DNA of 60,371 nt, taken from Pseudomonadota bacterium (GTDB taxonomy: Bacteria; Pseudomonadota; Gammaproteobacteria; Berkiellales; Berkiellaceae). Under the pieces are notes generated by a model. It worked only from the letters and a program-made list of their open reading frames with translations, had not been told where the DNA came from and made no database searches. The DNA lies in NCBI GenBank assembly GCA_018241965.1, contig JAFECS010000017.1, forward strand, positions 1 to 60,371, in the 5' to 3' direction. The first letter of the stretch is position 1. Each line of letters starts with the position of its first letter. The position numbers and the translations under genes are program-made. Of this stretch, positions 1-7,816 are shown piece after piece.

Positions 1-2317
1 CGGTGATTATTTTAAACGTGAAGCCATTCAGTATGCCTGGGAATATCTCACTCAAGTTTTAAAGTTACCACCCGAAAAACTGTGGGTGACGGTTTTTGAA
101 GACGATAATGAAGCGGCGGATATTTGGCTAAAAGAAATGGGTGTTTCACCAAGTCGATTTAAACGTTGTGGCGAAAAAGATAATTTTTGGGCCATGGGAG
201 ACACCGGTCCTTGTGGGCCTTGTACTGAAATTTACTATGATCATGGTGAAAAAGTAGATCCCCATCAAAAAGCACCCGATGAAGATGGCGATAGGTTTAT
301 AGAGATCTGGAATTTAGTATTCATGCAATATAATCGCGACAGCAGTGGGGTAATGTCGCCTTTACCAAAACCATCCGTTGATACTGGCATGGGGATGGAG
401 CGCTTGGCAGCAGTGATGCAAGGCGTACACAGTAATTACGAAATCGATCTCTTTGTCAATTTGATAAAAGCCGCAGCCATGATCTTACAAATTTCGGGTC
501 ATGAAAAAGAAAAATCACTGCGCGTGTTGGCCGATCATATTCGTTCCTGTGCTTTTTTAATTAGCGACGGGGTTTTACCTTCTAACGAGGGACGCGGTTA
601 TGTATTACGCCGAATTATGCGAAGAGCTTTACGTCATGGAAATCAATTAGGCGCCAATCAGTCTTTCTTTTATAAACTGGTAGGACCTTTGGTACAAGAG
701 ATGGGTGAGGCTTATCCCAGCTTAAAAGCGCAGCAAGCTTATATAGAAAAAGTGATCTTAAAAGAAGAAGAACAATTTGCGCGCACCCTTGAACAAGGTT
801 TAAAAATTTTAGAACAAGATATTAAACAATTGCATGGTCAACTCATCAGCGGTGAAATGGTTTTTAAATTATATGACACTTATGGCTTTCCAGTTGATCT
901 CACTGCCGATATTGCCCGTGAACGTGGTTTGCAAGTTGATATTGCTGGCTTTGAGCGGGAAATGGAAGCACAACGTGAAAGAGCGCGAGCTTCAAGTCAA
1001 TTTGATGTCGATTATAATCAGCAAACCAAAATTGATGCCAAAACCGAATTTACGGGTTATGAGAATTTGCAAGAAGCTACCGATGTGGTTGCTTTATTCA
1101 AAGAGGGCAAACAAGTAAATATGCTTAATGTCAAAGACAAAGGGCATGTTGTGTTAAAGCACACACCATTTTACGCTGAATCTGGCGGACAAGTTGGTGA
1201 TACGGGAATTATTTTTAATGGCAAAGTGGGTGTTTTTAGAGTCGATGACACGCAAAAAGTGGGTGAAGCAATTATTCATTTAGGGGAAGTCATCGAAGGT
1301 AAAATCTCTGTTCAAGACAAAATGATTGCATCTGTGGATGAGCAAAAACGTCAAGCAACAAAATTAAATCATTCAGCTACCCATTTATTGCATGCAGCGC
1401 TAAGAGAAATTATTGGTAAACATGTCACCCAAAAAGGATCGCTTGTAGCACCAGATCGCTTACGTTTTGACTTTGCACATTTTGAAGGATTAACCCCAGA
1501 ACAAATCCAGCAAGTAGAAGAACGGGTGAATGAAAAGATTTTAGAAAATTCTGAAGCCATTATTAAAGAAATGGCCCCAGAAGAGGCAATTAAGCAAGGC
1601 GCGATGGCGCTTTTTGGTGAAAAATACGGTGACAAAGTGCGTGTTTTGAATATGGGGCATGGGTACTCCGTTGAGCTTTGCGGAGGAACGCATACTTCAC
1701 GCACAGGTGACATTGGATTATTTAAAATTATCAGTGAATCTGGCATTGCCTCAGGTGTGCGCCGCATTGAAGCGCTCACAGGTAAAGGGGCATTAGAGTG
1801 GTTAAATAAAGGTGAAAGTGCGCTTTCTCATTTAAGTAAGCTATTAAAAGCAGACAGGTTAGCCGTAGAAGCTAAAATCGTGCAATTACTCGCAAATTTA
1901 AAAGATTTAGAAAAAGAAAATCAACGGTTGAAGAGTAAATTAGCCAGTGGAGCGGGTTCTGATATTAGTACTGAAGCAAGCCTAATGCATGGGATAAAAG
2001 TGTTGGTTAAAAAGCTTGAGGGTACGGATCCCAAAATGATGCGCGAAATGGTCGATGATTTAAAAAATAAACTACACACTGGGGTGATTGTTTTAGCAGC
2101 AGCAGAAGATGATAAAGTGCAGCTAATCGTGGGGGTGACTAAAGACAGCACCACCAAGATAAATGCTGGCGAATTGGCGAATTTTGTGGCCCAGCAAATA
2201 GGGGGCAAAGGCGGCGGACGCCCTGACTTAGCTCAAGCCGGGGGCACCCAAGTTGCTGCCTTAGATAAAGCATTAGCTTCTGTTGCCGATTGGATAGATA
2301 AGAAGCTTATTAAATAA
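1..2317 (+). CDS. alaS: Alanyl-tRNA synthetase, 5' end cut by the window
   Basis: Charges tRNA-Ala with alanine in the cytoplasm and hydrolyses mischarged Ser/Gly-tRNA-Ala. The window opens inside the gene: the first in-frame codon is at base 2 and reads GDYFKREAIQYAW, which lies near residue 88 of the ~876-residue E. coli enzyme, so about 90 N-terminal residues are missing. An ATG at 86 is internal, not the start. Visible in order are the rest of the aminoacylation core, the editing domain with its metal-site motifs HSATHLLH and CGGTH (near bases 1370 and 1680), a coiled coil, and the C-terminal C-Ala domain with the Gly-rich GGKGGGRPDLAQAGG. The reading frame is intact to the stop. It is followed by lysC after 96 bases, the usual order before csrA in gammaproteobacteria. 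Confidence 0.97.
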   Translation, partial: GDYFKREAIQYAWEYLTQVLKLPPEKLWVTVFEDDNEAADIWLKEMGVSPSRFKRCGEKDNFWAMGDTGPCGPCTEIYYDHGEKVDPHQKAPDEDGDRFIEIWNLVFMQYNRDSSGVMSPLPKPSVDTGMGMERLAAVMQGVHSNYEIDLFVNLIKAAAMILQISGHEKEKSLRVLADHIRSCAFLISDGVLPSNEGRGYVLRRIMRRALRHGNQLGANQSFFYKLVGPLVQEMGEAYPSLKAQQAYIEKVILKEEEQFARTLEQGLKILEQDIKQLHGQLISGEMVFKLYDTYGFPVDLTADIARERGLQVDIAGFEREMEAQRERARASSQFDVDYNQQTKIDAKTEFTGYENLQEATDVVALFKEGKQVNMLNVKDKGHVVLKHTPFYAESGGQVGDTGIIFNGKVGVFRVDDTQKVGEAIIHLGEVIEGKISVQDKMIASVDEQKRQATKLNHSATHLLHAALREIIGKHVTQKGSLVAPDRLRFDFAHFEGLTPEQIQQVEERVNEKILENSEAIIKEMAPEEAIKQGAMALFGEKYGDKVRVLNMGHGYSVELCGGTHTSRTGDIGLFKIISESGIASGVRRIEALTGKGALEWLNKGESALSHLSKLLKADRLAVEAKIVQLLANLKDLEKENQRLKSKLASGAGSDISTEASLMHGIKVLVKKLEGTDPKMMREMVDDLKNKLHTGVIVLAAAEDDKVQLIVGVTKDSTTKINAGELANFVAQQIGGKGGGRPDLAQAGGTQVAALDKALASVADWIDKKLIK

Positions 2318-2344
2318 GAAAGCGAATCCTTTTGTTAGTTAGAA

Positions 2345-2373
2345 ATGACAAAGTGAAAGGATGATGTTATAAC
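2345..2373 (+). promoter_or_regulatory. Sigma70-type promoter upstream of lysC
   Basis: A -35 box ATGACA at 2345-2350 and a -10 box TATAAC at 2368-2373 are separated by exactly 17 bases, each matching the consensus at five of six positions. It lies in the alaS-lysC gap, about 40 bases before the lysC ATG, so lysC probably has its own promoter. No transcript evidence is available. Confidence 0.55.
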
Positions 2374-2413
2374 GGAAAAAATGTTAGAATTCTGCGTTTT
2401 AATGGATTAGCTA

Positions 2414-3667
2414 ATGAGCTTAATTGTTCAAAAATACGGTGGCACATCGGTTGCAAGCATCCCTTGCATGATGCATGTGGCTAGAAAGATAAAAGCTACA
2501 CAAAACGCAGGGCATGATGTGGTGGTGGTTGTTTCTGCCATGGGTGATGAAACAGACAGGCTAGAAAGCCTTGCCTATCAAATCACCGATAGCCCCACCG
2601 AGCGTGAAATGGATGTGCTGCTTTCAACGGGCGAGCAAGTTTCTATTGCATTACTTAGCATGGCGCTACAAAGCTTAGGCTGTGCAGCTAAATCCTATAC
2701 AGGTTCTCAGGTTGGTATTCATACCGATTCGGCGCATACCAAAGCCAGAATTGAGCATATTGATGAAACAAATATTCGTGCTGATCTGGCCCAAGGTTAT
2801 GTGGTGGTGGTCGCAGGTTTTCAAGGCGTGGATGCCTTAGGCAACATTACTACCCTCGGACGAGGGGGCTCTGATACCACTGCTGTGGCATTGGCAGCTG
2901 CTTTGAAGGCAGATGAATGTCAAATTTATACAGATGTTGATGGGGTTTATACAACCGATCCCCGCATTGTCACTGATGCAAGACGGATGTCGCGCATTAC
3001 CTTCGACGAAATGCTAGAAATGGCAAGTCAGGGAGCGCAGGTTTTACAAATTCGAGCGGTAGAATTTGCCGGTAAATATAATGTACCGTTGCGTGTTTTA
3101 TCGACTTTCAAGGATGGTGCTGGCACCTTGATCACCTTTGAAGAAAAAGGGATGGAAAATCCAGTGGTTTCTGGCATTGCTTTTAGCCGTGAAGAAGCCA
3201 AGCTCATCATACGTGGTGTACCGGATAAGCCCGGTATCGCTGGACGGATTTTAGGTCCTATTAGCGAAGCCAATATTGAAGTAGATATGATCATTCAAAA
3301 TCAAGGGGATGATGGGAATACAGATTTTACCTTCACTGTGCATCGTCGTGATTATGAACGCGCACGGGCCATTTTAGAGAAGATAAATCTGGAGTTGAAT
3401 GCTAAGGGCATATTAAGCGACGCTAAGATCGCAAAAGTGTCTTTAGTAGGCGTTGGGATGCGCTCACATGCTGGCATTGCTAGCACTATGTTTGAGGTAC
3501 TAGGTAAAGAGGGGATTAATATCCAGCTAATCTCGACTTCCGAAATTAAAGTATCGGTGGTTGTGGACGAAAAATATTTAGAGCTGGGCGTAAGAACGAT
3601 ACATGAAGCTTTCCGACTTCATGAGGAGCCTTACGAAGAGGATTATGAACATCGGCTAAGAGCCTAG
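2414..3667 (+). CDS. lysC: Aspartate kinase
   Basis: Phosphorylates aspartate, the first step of the lysine, threonine, methionine and diaminopimelate pathway, in the cytoplasm. The 417-residue protein has the family length for a stand-alone monofunctional aspartokinase. Residues 7-12 are KYGGTS, the nucleotide and substrate-binding signature, and an STGEQVS segment near residue 75 and a TDVDGVYTTDPR segment near residue 177 complete the kinase domain. Two ACT domains fill the C-terminal third (VSGIAFSREEAKL and ISEANIEVDMI in the first; VGVGMRSHAGIA and EGINIQLIS in the second), which normally bind the inhibitory end product. It sits between alaS and csrA as in Legionella and pseudomonads. 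No fused homoserine dehydrogenase is present. Confidence 0.95.
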   Translation: MSLIVQKYGGTSVASIPCMMHVARKIKATQNAGHDVVVVVSAMGDETDRLESLAYQITDSPTEREMDVLLSTGEQVSIALLSMALQSLGCAAKSYTGSQVGIHTDSAHTKARIEHIDETNIRADLAQGYVVVVAGFQGVDALGNITTLGRGGSDTTAVALAAALKADECQIYTDVDGVYTTDPRIVTDARRMSRITFDEMLEMASQGAQVLQIRAVEFAGKYNVPLRVLSTFKDGAGTLITFEEKGMENPVVSGIAFSREEAKLIIRGVPDKPGIAGRILGPISEANIEVDMIIQNQGDDGNTDFTFTVHRRDYERARAILEKINLELNAKGILSDAKIAKVSLVGVGMRSHAGIASTMFEVLGKEGINIQLISTSEIKVSVVVDEKYLELGVRTIHEAFRLHEEPYEEDYEHRLRA

Positions 3668-3754
3668 TACTGGTTACGCTGATGGCGTACTAAGTACAAT
3701 AACAAAAAACAGGACAGCAAAGACTGTTTTGTTGATCTTAAGGAGATTGACCAC

Positions 3755-3970
3755 ATGCTCATATTAACTCGACGCGTGGGTGAGACATTAATGATTGGTG
3801 ATGAAGTTACCGTAACGGTCCTAGGCGTTAAAGGGAACCAAGTTCGAATTGGGGTAAATGCTCCCAAAGAAATTTCAGTACACCGTGAAGAGATCTATCA
3901 AAGGATCCAGCAAGAAAAAGCAGGCGGTGGCCATTCAGATCCTTCCAAAAACGACGAATCAAAATCTTAA
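3755..3970 (+). CDS. csrA: Carbon storage regulator, RNA-binding post-transcriptional regulator
   Basis: A small dimeric RNA-binding protein that binds GGA motifs in mRNA leaders and blocks or permits translation; in Legionella and Coxiella relatives it controls the switch between replication and transmission and many effector mRNAs. The 71-residue product begins [16 protein letters not shown] and carries the [19 protein letters not shown] segment that forms the RNA-binding edge. The C-terminal tail after residue 55 (Gly, Ser, Asp, Lys rich) is a few residues longer than in E. coli (61 aa). The ATG follows AGGAG at 3741-3745 with good spacing. An inverted repeat follows at 3999-4022. A candidate target of this protein in the window is the leader at about 10752-10811. 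Confidence 0.95.
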   Translation: MLILTRRVGETLMIGDEVTVTVLGVKGNQVRIGVNAPKEISVHREEIYQRIQQEKAGGGHSDPSKNDESKS

Positions 3971-3998
3971 TTTCTTCTTTCCCATAAATCATAGTTAT

Positions 3999-4022
3999 CA
4001 CTGACCTTTTTAAAGGTCAGTG
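3999..4022 (+). terminator. Perfect inverted repeat after csrA, probable terminator
   Basis: An 11-base arm CACTGACCTTT, a 2-base centre and its exact complement lie 28 bases after the csrA stop. No uninterrupted T run follows, so it may be an imperfect intrinsic terminator or a 3' end stabiliser. The tRNA hairpin just downstream can also stop csrA transcripts. Confidence 0.5.
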
Positions 4023-4084
4023 GATTATGTCTTCATAAGCAAAGAAATCATATCGATAGTATTCGAATCAACCCAGAATGCCAT

Positions 4085-4109
4085 AAAAAAAACCACCCGG
4101 TGGGTGGTT
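4085..4109 (-). terminator. Rho-independent terminator of the tRNA-Ser/tRNA-Arg transcript
   Basis: Read on the minus strand, AACCACCC, a 3-base loop and GGGTGGTT are followed by a run of Ts, starting 12 bases after the CCA of tRNA-Arg. On the plus strand the same stem is followed by a run of seven Ts, so it is probably bidirectional and also insulates csrA. Confidence 0.85.
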
Positions 4110-4120
4110 GTTTTTTTAAT

Positions 4121-4197
4121 TGGCGCGCCCGGAGAGATTCGAACTCCCGACCGCCTGGTTCGTAGCCAGGTACTCTATCCAACTGAGCTACGGGCGC
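4121..4197 (-). tRNA. tRNA-Arg (anticodon ACG)
   Basis: The minus strand folds into a full cloverleaf of 77 bases with encoded CCA. The acceptor arms are GCGCCCG and CGGGCGC, the anticodon stem CCTGG/CCAGG encloses CTACGAA, giving anticodon ACG (read as ICG), and the T loop is TTCGAAT. It is cotranscribed behind tRNA-Ser(GCU). In E. coli the corresponding genes (serV, argV) also follow csrA, but on the same strand as csrA. Confidence 0.97.
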
Positions 4198-4210
4198 GCT
4201 GTTTTTGGCT

Positions 4211-4300
4211 CGGAGAGAGAGGGATTCGAACCCTCGATGGGATTTAAGGGCCCATACTCCCTTAGCAGGGGAGCGCCTTCGACCACTCGGCCATCTCTCC
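4211..4300 (-). tRNA. tRNA-Ser (anticodon GCT)
   Basis: The minus strand gives a 90-base class II tRNA with a long variable arm. The acceptor arms are GGAGAGA and TCTCTCC, the anticodon stem CTCCC/GGGAG encloses CTGCTAA, giving anticodon GCT, and the T arm is GAGGG-TTCGAAT-CCCTC. After the discriminator G comes AGCC, so the CCA tail does not appear to be encoded. A strong promoter lies directly upstream at 4312-4340. Confidence 0.96.
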
Positions 4301-4311
4301 AAAGGCGACAC

Positions 4312-4340
4312 ATAATACCATCACGCCGTGAGAAGGTTAA
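4312..4340 (-). promoter_or_regulatory. Sigma70-type promoter of the tRNA-Ser/tRNA-Arg unit
   Basis: On the minus strand a -35 box TTAACC and a -10 box TATTAT are spaced by 17 bases. Eleven bases with a GC-rich discriminator separate the -10 box from the tRNA-Ser 5' end, as is usual for stringently controlled stable-RNA promoters. Confidence 0.7.
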
Positions 4341-4623
4341 GTATTGATTAGTGCATTAATGTATAAATAAATATATGTTATTTAACATTCTTTCTGTTAT
4401 GTATCGAACTCTAACTAGATTCAAATGCTGCTCTAATAAGCGCTTGGCAAAAAAGAGACTGTACAAGAAGCAAGTTATGGATTTAAGGAAAAACTAAAAT
4501 TTATAAGAAAAATATTGTTAACGTGTAGGTAGATTTGCAATAGGTCAATCTAAGATAGATTAAGTTCTAACTTTGTAATTATTGAAATATTACATGTATA
4601 AGCACCTATACAAGGGGTAAATT
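4341..4623. other. Non-coding, AT-rich gap before a secreted-protein gene
   Basis: This stretch between the tRNA promoter and the next gene holds no convincing open reading frame, RNA gene or repeat. The last bases supply the ribosome binding site AAGGGG for the gene at 4624. A promoter for that gene is presumably here but could not be assigned. Confidence 0.5.
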
Positions 4624-5172
4624 ATGAAAACTTCTTTATCTATCATTGCTCTAGTAGCCACATTAGTGTTACCTAATTTAAGTTATGCTGGAAACAGCAA
4701 TAGTGGTAATAGTTGTTCTTTAACAGGGAGTTATACAATGAATTTTAAGGTCAATGGGATCCTTGCTTATGGGGTGATGACCGCCAATGATGATGGCACA
4801 GTAACGACTAACCACTCATTTAACTTAACGCAATCGCAAGTTTCAGGGCCTGGTGAACATGGGCTTTATGGAACCATACAGGTAGGCGTATGGAAAAAAA
4901 CTGGCTCCAGAACGTTTAAGCTAGTGAATACTTGTGTAGATTTAATTCGCGACGCAAGCAGCTTGCCCGGTAGCTTAGCTAATCCAGCTACTCCCATTGT
5001 TAGAGAAAAAGGGGAAGTTACAGTTACCTTCGATAAAAGCTGCAATAATGCAACGTTTAGCGGACAAATTTCGCTTTATAACATTCCATCAAATTCAGAT
5101 GATCTATCACTTTCAGGAACTCCAGGCGTTGTAACTTTGGATGACGGCAATTTGTTTAGAATCGTACCTTAA
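4624..5172 (+). CDS. Secreted protein of unknown function
   Basis: A 182-residue protein with a clear Sec signal peptide (residues 1-22, MKTSLSIIALVATL, likely cleavage after SYA). The mature part is rich in Ser, Thr, Gly and Asn and reads like a beta-rich extracytoplasmic domain: GSYTMNFKVNGI, a DDGTV turn, and a late GVVTLDDGNLFRIV strand. Three or four cysteines (SCSL, NTCVD, KSCNN) could form disulfides. The ATG follows AAGGGG with 8-base spacing. It stands alone between the tRNA promoter region and its own terminator. No family was recognised. Confidence 0.8.
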   Translation: MKTSLSIIALVATLVLPNLSYAGNSNSGNSCSLTGSYTMNFKVNGILAYGVMTANDDGTVTTNHSFNLTQSQVSGPGEHGLYGTIQVGVWKKTGSRTFKLVNTCVDLIRDASSLPGSLANPATPIVREKGEVTVTFDKSCNNATFSGQISLYNIPSNSDDLSLSGTPGVVTLDDGNLFRIVP

Positions 5173-5177
5173 GGTAA

Positions 5178-5209
5178 CACCCGTGATAACCTCACGGGTG
5201 CCCTTTTTT
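5178..5209 (+). terminator. Rho-independent terminator of the secreted-protein gene
   Basis: CACCCGTG, a 7-base loop and CACGGGTG are followed by CCC and six Ts, starting 5 bases after the stop codon. Confidence 0.9.
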
Positions 5210-5313
5210 GGGTATTGATCTTGAAGTTATATACAACCTGTAGTAATTATTAATTATCCTGCCGATAAGCATAGCCTATAATAAGTAGTATCTTATAGAA
5301 TTTAAGGCTATGT

Positions 5314-6417
5314 GTGTCAGAAATTCGCAATAAGGTGTTGATAGGACAAGTGTCCATGTTATATGGCCATTTGATCCCAAATCTCTTTGCATCTCTTATC
5401 TGTGCCATTGTTGTATTGCTTGGCTTGCTAGAAACATCATCTGCTAGTGTAATCAAAATATGGTTTTCTTCAGTGGTTATTTTGACAGGGATCCGTTTAA
5501 GTTTTTCAGCACTATATCACTTGTTTCCCCAACAGCAGAGAATGCATTTAATTATGTTTATGCTGGGGACAACTTCAGCGGCGATATTATGGGGCATCGT
5601 TGCTTCCTTGCTTATGCCTAGTCAATTGATTGGGCAAACAATAGTTATTGTTATTATTGCTGGTGTTTCAGCTGGCGGCATGCAAACCTTAAATGCAAAT
5701 CTTCTTGCAAGCTGGTTATTTCTAAATTGCAGCGTTATTCCGCTTGCCGTTTGGTTGCTTAGGCAAAGTGCTCAGCAATATCAGATGCTTGGTATTGCTA
5801 TGAGCCTTTATTTGTTATTTATGATGGTGGCCTGTTATCGCAATCATCGTGCTTTTATGCAATATATCCATTTGCATTTTCAAAATACTAATCTGTTAGA
5901 AGCATTAAAAAAACAAACCATTTTAGATCCATTAACAAATCTTTATAACCGCCGCTATCTTACAGAGGTTTTACCACGTGAGATGAAGCGCTCTCAACGT
6001 GAAAATAGTGGTTTATGTGTTGCCATTGTTGATGTGGATCATTTTAAAAAGATAAATGATACTTACGGTCATGATGTAGGTGATGAGGTTCTTAAAGCCA
6101 TAGGTTTAACGTTAAAAAATTCTTTTAGAGAAAGTGATTATGTATTCCGCCTGGGCGGTGAAGAATTTCTGATTATTCTGACAATGACAACTTTGACAGA
6201 TGCAAAGATAAAGCTCGACAAGCTGCGCGAAGTTATTAAGGAAATTAGGCTCTTTTTCAAAGAGAACACCATTACCTCACTTTCTGTTTCTATAGGGGTA
6301 ACAGAGGCGGCGCACAATACACAAAGCTCAATAACTTTGCTAAAAGAGGCAGATGCGGCACTTTATGCCGCTAAAAATGCTGGACGAGATAGAGTCAATG
6401 CTTTTGTGGGAGCATAA
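5314..6417 (+). CDS. Membrane-bound diguanylate cyclase (GGDEF)
   Basis: Makes cyclic di-GMP from two GTP. Residues about 20-175 form five or six hydrophobic segments, a membrane sensor module without a recognised name. A short linker leads to the GGDEF domain from about residue 200: DPLTNLYNRRYL, then DVDHFKKINDTYGHDVGD with the metal-binding Asp, and GGEEF at 281-285 as the active-site loop. RESD at 272-275 lies exactly five residues before GGEEF, so the inhibitory I-site (RxxD) is present and product feedback is expected. The start is GTG at 5314, six bases after AAGG; the ATG at 5310 is out of frame. No EAL domain is attached. Confidence 0.9.
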   Translation: MSEIRNKVLIGQVSMLYGHLIPNLFASLICAIVVLLGLLETSSASVIKIWFSSVVILTGIRLSFSALYHLFPQQQRMHLIMFMLGTTSAAILWGIVASLLMPSQLIGQTIVIVIIAGVSAGGMQTLNANLLASWLFLNCSVIPLAVWLLRQSAQQYQMLGIAMSLYLLFMMVACYRNHRAFMQYIHLHFQNTNLLEALKKQTILDPLTNLYNRRYLTEVLPREMKRSQRENSGLCVAIVDVDHFKKINDTYGHDVGDEVLKAIGLTLKNSFRESDYVFRLGGEEFLIILTMTTLTDAKIKLDKLREVIKEIRLFFKENTITSLSVSIGVTEAAHNTQSSITLLKEADAALYAAKNAGRDRVNAFVGA

Positions 6418-6421
6418 ACGT

Positions 6422-7096
6422 CTATTTCATTAGACGCCCACTATCTGCCTCTATTAAAAATTCCATCAAAGGCAACATTTTTTTGCAAGCAGCTATATAG
6501 TCTTTTAAGAAACTCGCCCCACAAACCTCAGCTTGGGTAAAGGAAAGCGAGGTAATAAAATCTTTACGTTTAATATCTTCAATTAAACGGTGATTAGTAT
6601 CAAATCCACGCGGGGCTTTTACTAAGGCATCGCCTTCAAGCACAATTTTCTTCTTTAATACTTTTTCCCAAGCATAGGGGTGGTTAACAATAAAATTACG
6701 GATGATAGTTAGGGTTTGCGGATCAGGGTGCCAAATACCTGCTGCAGCAAAACACATAGATGGCTCTAAATGTAGATAAAACCCGGGAGCATGAATACCT
6801 TTTTGTGCTGGGATATAAGGGAAATGTACCCCCGCATTGGTTTTATAAGGCGTTTTATCATGTGAAAAACGGGTGTCTTTGTAGATTCTGAGCATGGAGC
6901 CCCGATGCGGGCTAGGGTCAACTTTAAGCTGTGGGCAAAGTTTCAAAAGATGCGGTCTTATGCAAGCAATAAAATCCAACACTGGCTCTTTGACTTGTTC
7001 TTCATAGCGTTCTTTGTTTTTTTGAAACCATTCGCGGTTGTTGTGTTTAGAGAGATCTTTTAAAAATTTAAAAAGTTCTTTAGTAAAGTAAGCCAT
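6422..7096 (-). CDS. DUF2461 family protein
   Basis: A 224-residue cytoplasmic protein of the DUF2461 / TIGR02453 family, whose biochemical role is not established. The opening FLKDLSKHNNREWFQKNK, the HRGSMLRIYKDTRFSHDKTPYKTN segment (interrupted here only for quotation length) and FYLHLEPSMCFAAAGIWHP are the family landmarks, and the length is normal. It is the third gene of a minus-strand operon: the MBL-fold gene ends 3 bases before its ATG. It ends 4 bases from the convergent diguanylate cyclase gene. Confidence 0.85.
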   Translation of the reverse strand: MAYFTKELFKFLKDLSKHNNREWFQKNKERYEEQVKEPVLDFIACIRPHLLKLCPQLKVDPSPHRGSMLRIYKDTRFSHDKTPYKTNAGVHFPYIPAQKGIHAPGFYLHLEPSMCFAAAGIWHPDPQTLTIIRNFIVNHPYAWEKVLKKKIVLEGDALVKAPRGFDTNHRLIEDIKRKDFITSLSFTQAEVCGASFLKDYIAACKKMLPLMEFLIEADSGRLMK

Positions 7097-7099
7097 GAT

Positions 7100-7816
7100 T
7101 CACCAGTTTTTTATTGTAGAAATCGTTTCTTTTAATTTTTCTTGCGCTTGATTCAGTAAGGGTTCACCGTGTGCACTTAACAGGTGATGAAATTTAAGTT
7201 TAAGGAGTCTTTCAAAATCGGTTTGCTTCACCTGGCAGGCATCGAGCCACACAGTAGAAATAGTAGCTTGGCCAAAAAAGCCTTGGGAAGCATATAATTT
7301 TGCTGATTCATCACTAAAAAATTCGTCCGCATCAACCCAGTTTTTGATGCTATCACAAGTGATCAGAATCCCACCTTCTTGATCTAACAAAAGGCAGCCT
7401 TCTTTGTGTACTGAAGTTTCAAAAACAAATAAGGAACACTTAGCAAAGGGCATCTGTCCTTGTTCGGTTAATTCAATATCCGTGGTTTTATTGTTTTCAT
7501 GAACCATACCAGGCAATGCCCATAATGTGGCTTTATATCTATCAAGATAAAAAGCATCGTCTCGTCCATGAAAAGCGCCAATTCTAATAACATTGGTTAT
7601 TTTACCTAAAGCCTCAAGTGCGTTAAGGCCTTGCGGAGTTAATCTGACAGTATTAATAAGACTCAGTTCACCGTTTTGGCGAACAATAATCATATTGCGG
7701 CTATGTTGTAAGTCCGAGCCTGCAAATTGGGTAATATTGGTCCCAGTGACCATGAATACATTCGGGAAAATTTGTTTAATGTCGCTATGAGGCCATGAAG
7801 GAGAATACGTTGTCAT
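7100..7816 (-). CDS. Degenerate metallo-beta-lactamase-fold protein
   Basis: A 238-residue protein whose layout resembles the MBL fold seen in DUF4336-like proteins: an N-terminal NVFMVTGTNITQF strand, NMIIVRQNGELSLINTVRL, then GAFHGRDDAFYLDRY in place of the HxHxDH metal motif, GGILITCDSIKNW, and a closing LLSAHGEPLL. Only scattered His and Asp ligands remain, so hydrolase activity is doubtful. Its ATG overlaps the stop of the MFS transporter gene by ATGA, showing translational coupling, and the DUF2461 gene follows after 3 bases. The three probably work together, but on what is unknown. Confidence 0.65.
   Translation of the reverse strand: MTTYSPSWPHSDIKQIFPNVFMVTGTNITQFAGSDLQHSRNMIIVRQNGELSLINTVRLTPQGLNALEALGKITNVIRIGAFHGRDDAFYLDRYKATLWALPGMVHENNKTTDIELTEQGQMPFAKCSLFVFETSVHKEGCLLLDQEGGILITCDSIKNWVDADEFFSDESAKLYASQGFFGQATISTVWLDACQVKQTDFERLLKLKFHHLLSAHGEPLLNQAQEKLKETISTIKNW

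Noticed and set aside
4020..4347. Open frames on both strands across the tRNA genes (for example a 75-codon frame at 4120 and an 87-codon frame on the minus strand)
   Set aside because: They lie entirely within or across the two tRNA genes and have no ribosome binding site; tRNA genes are better supported.
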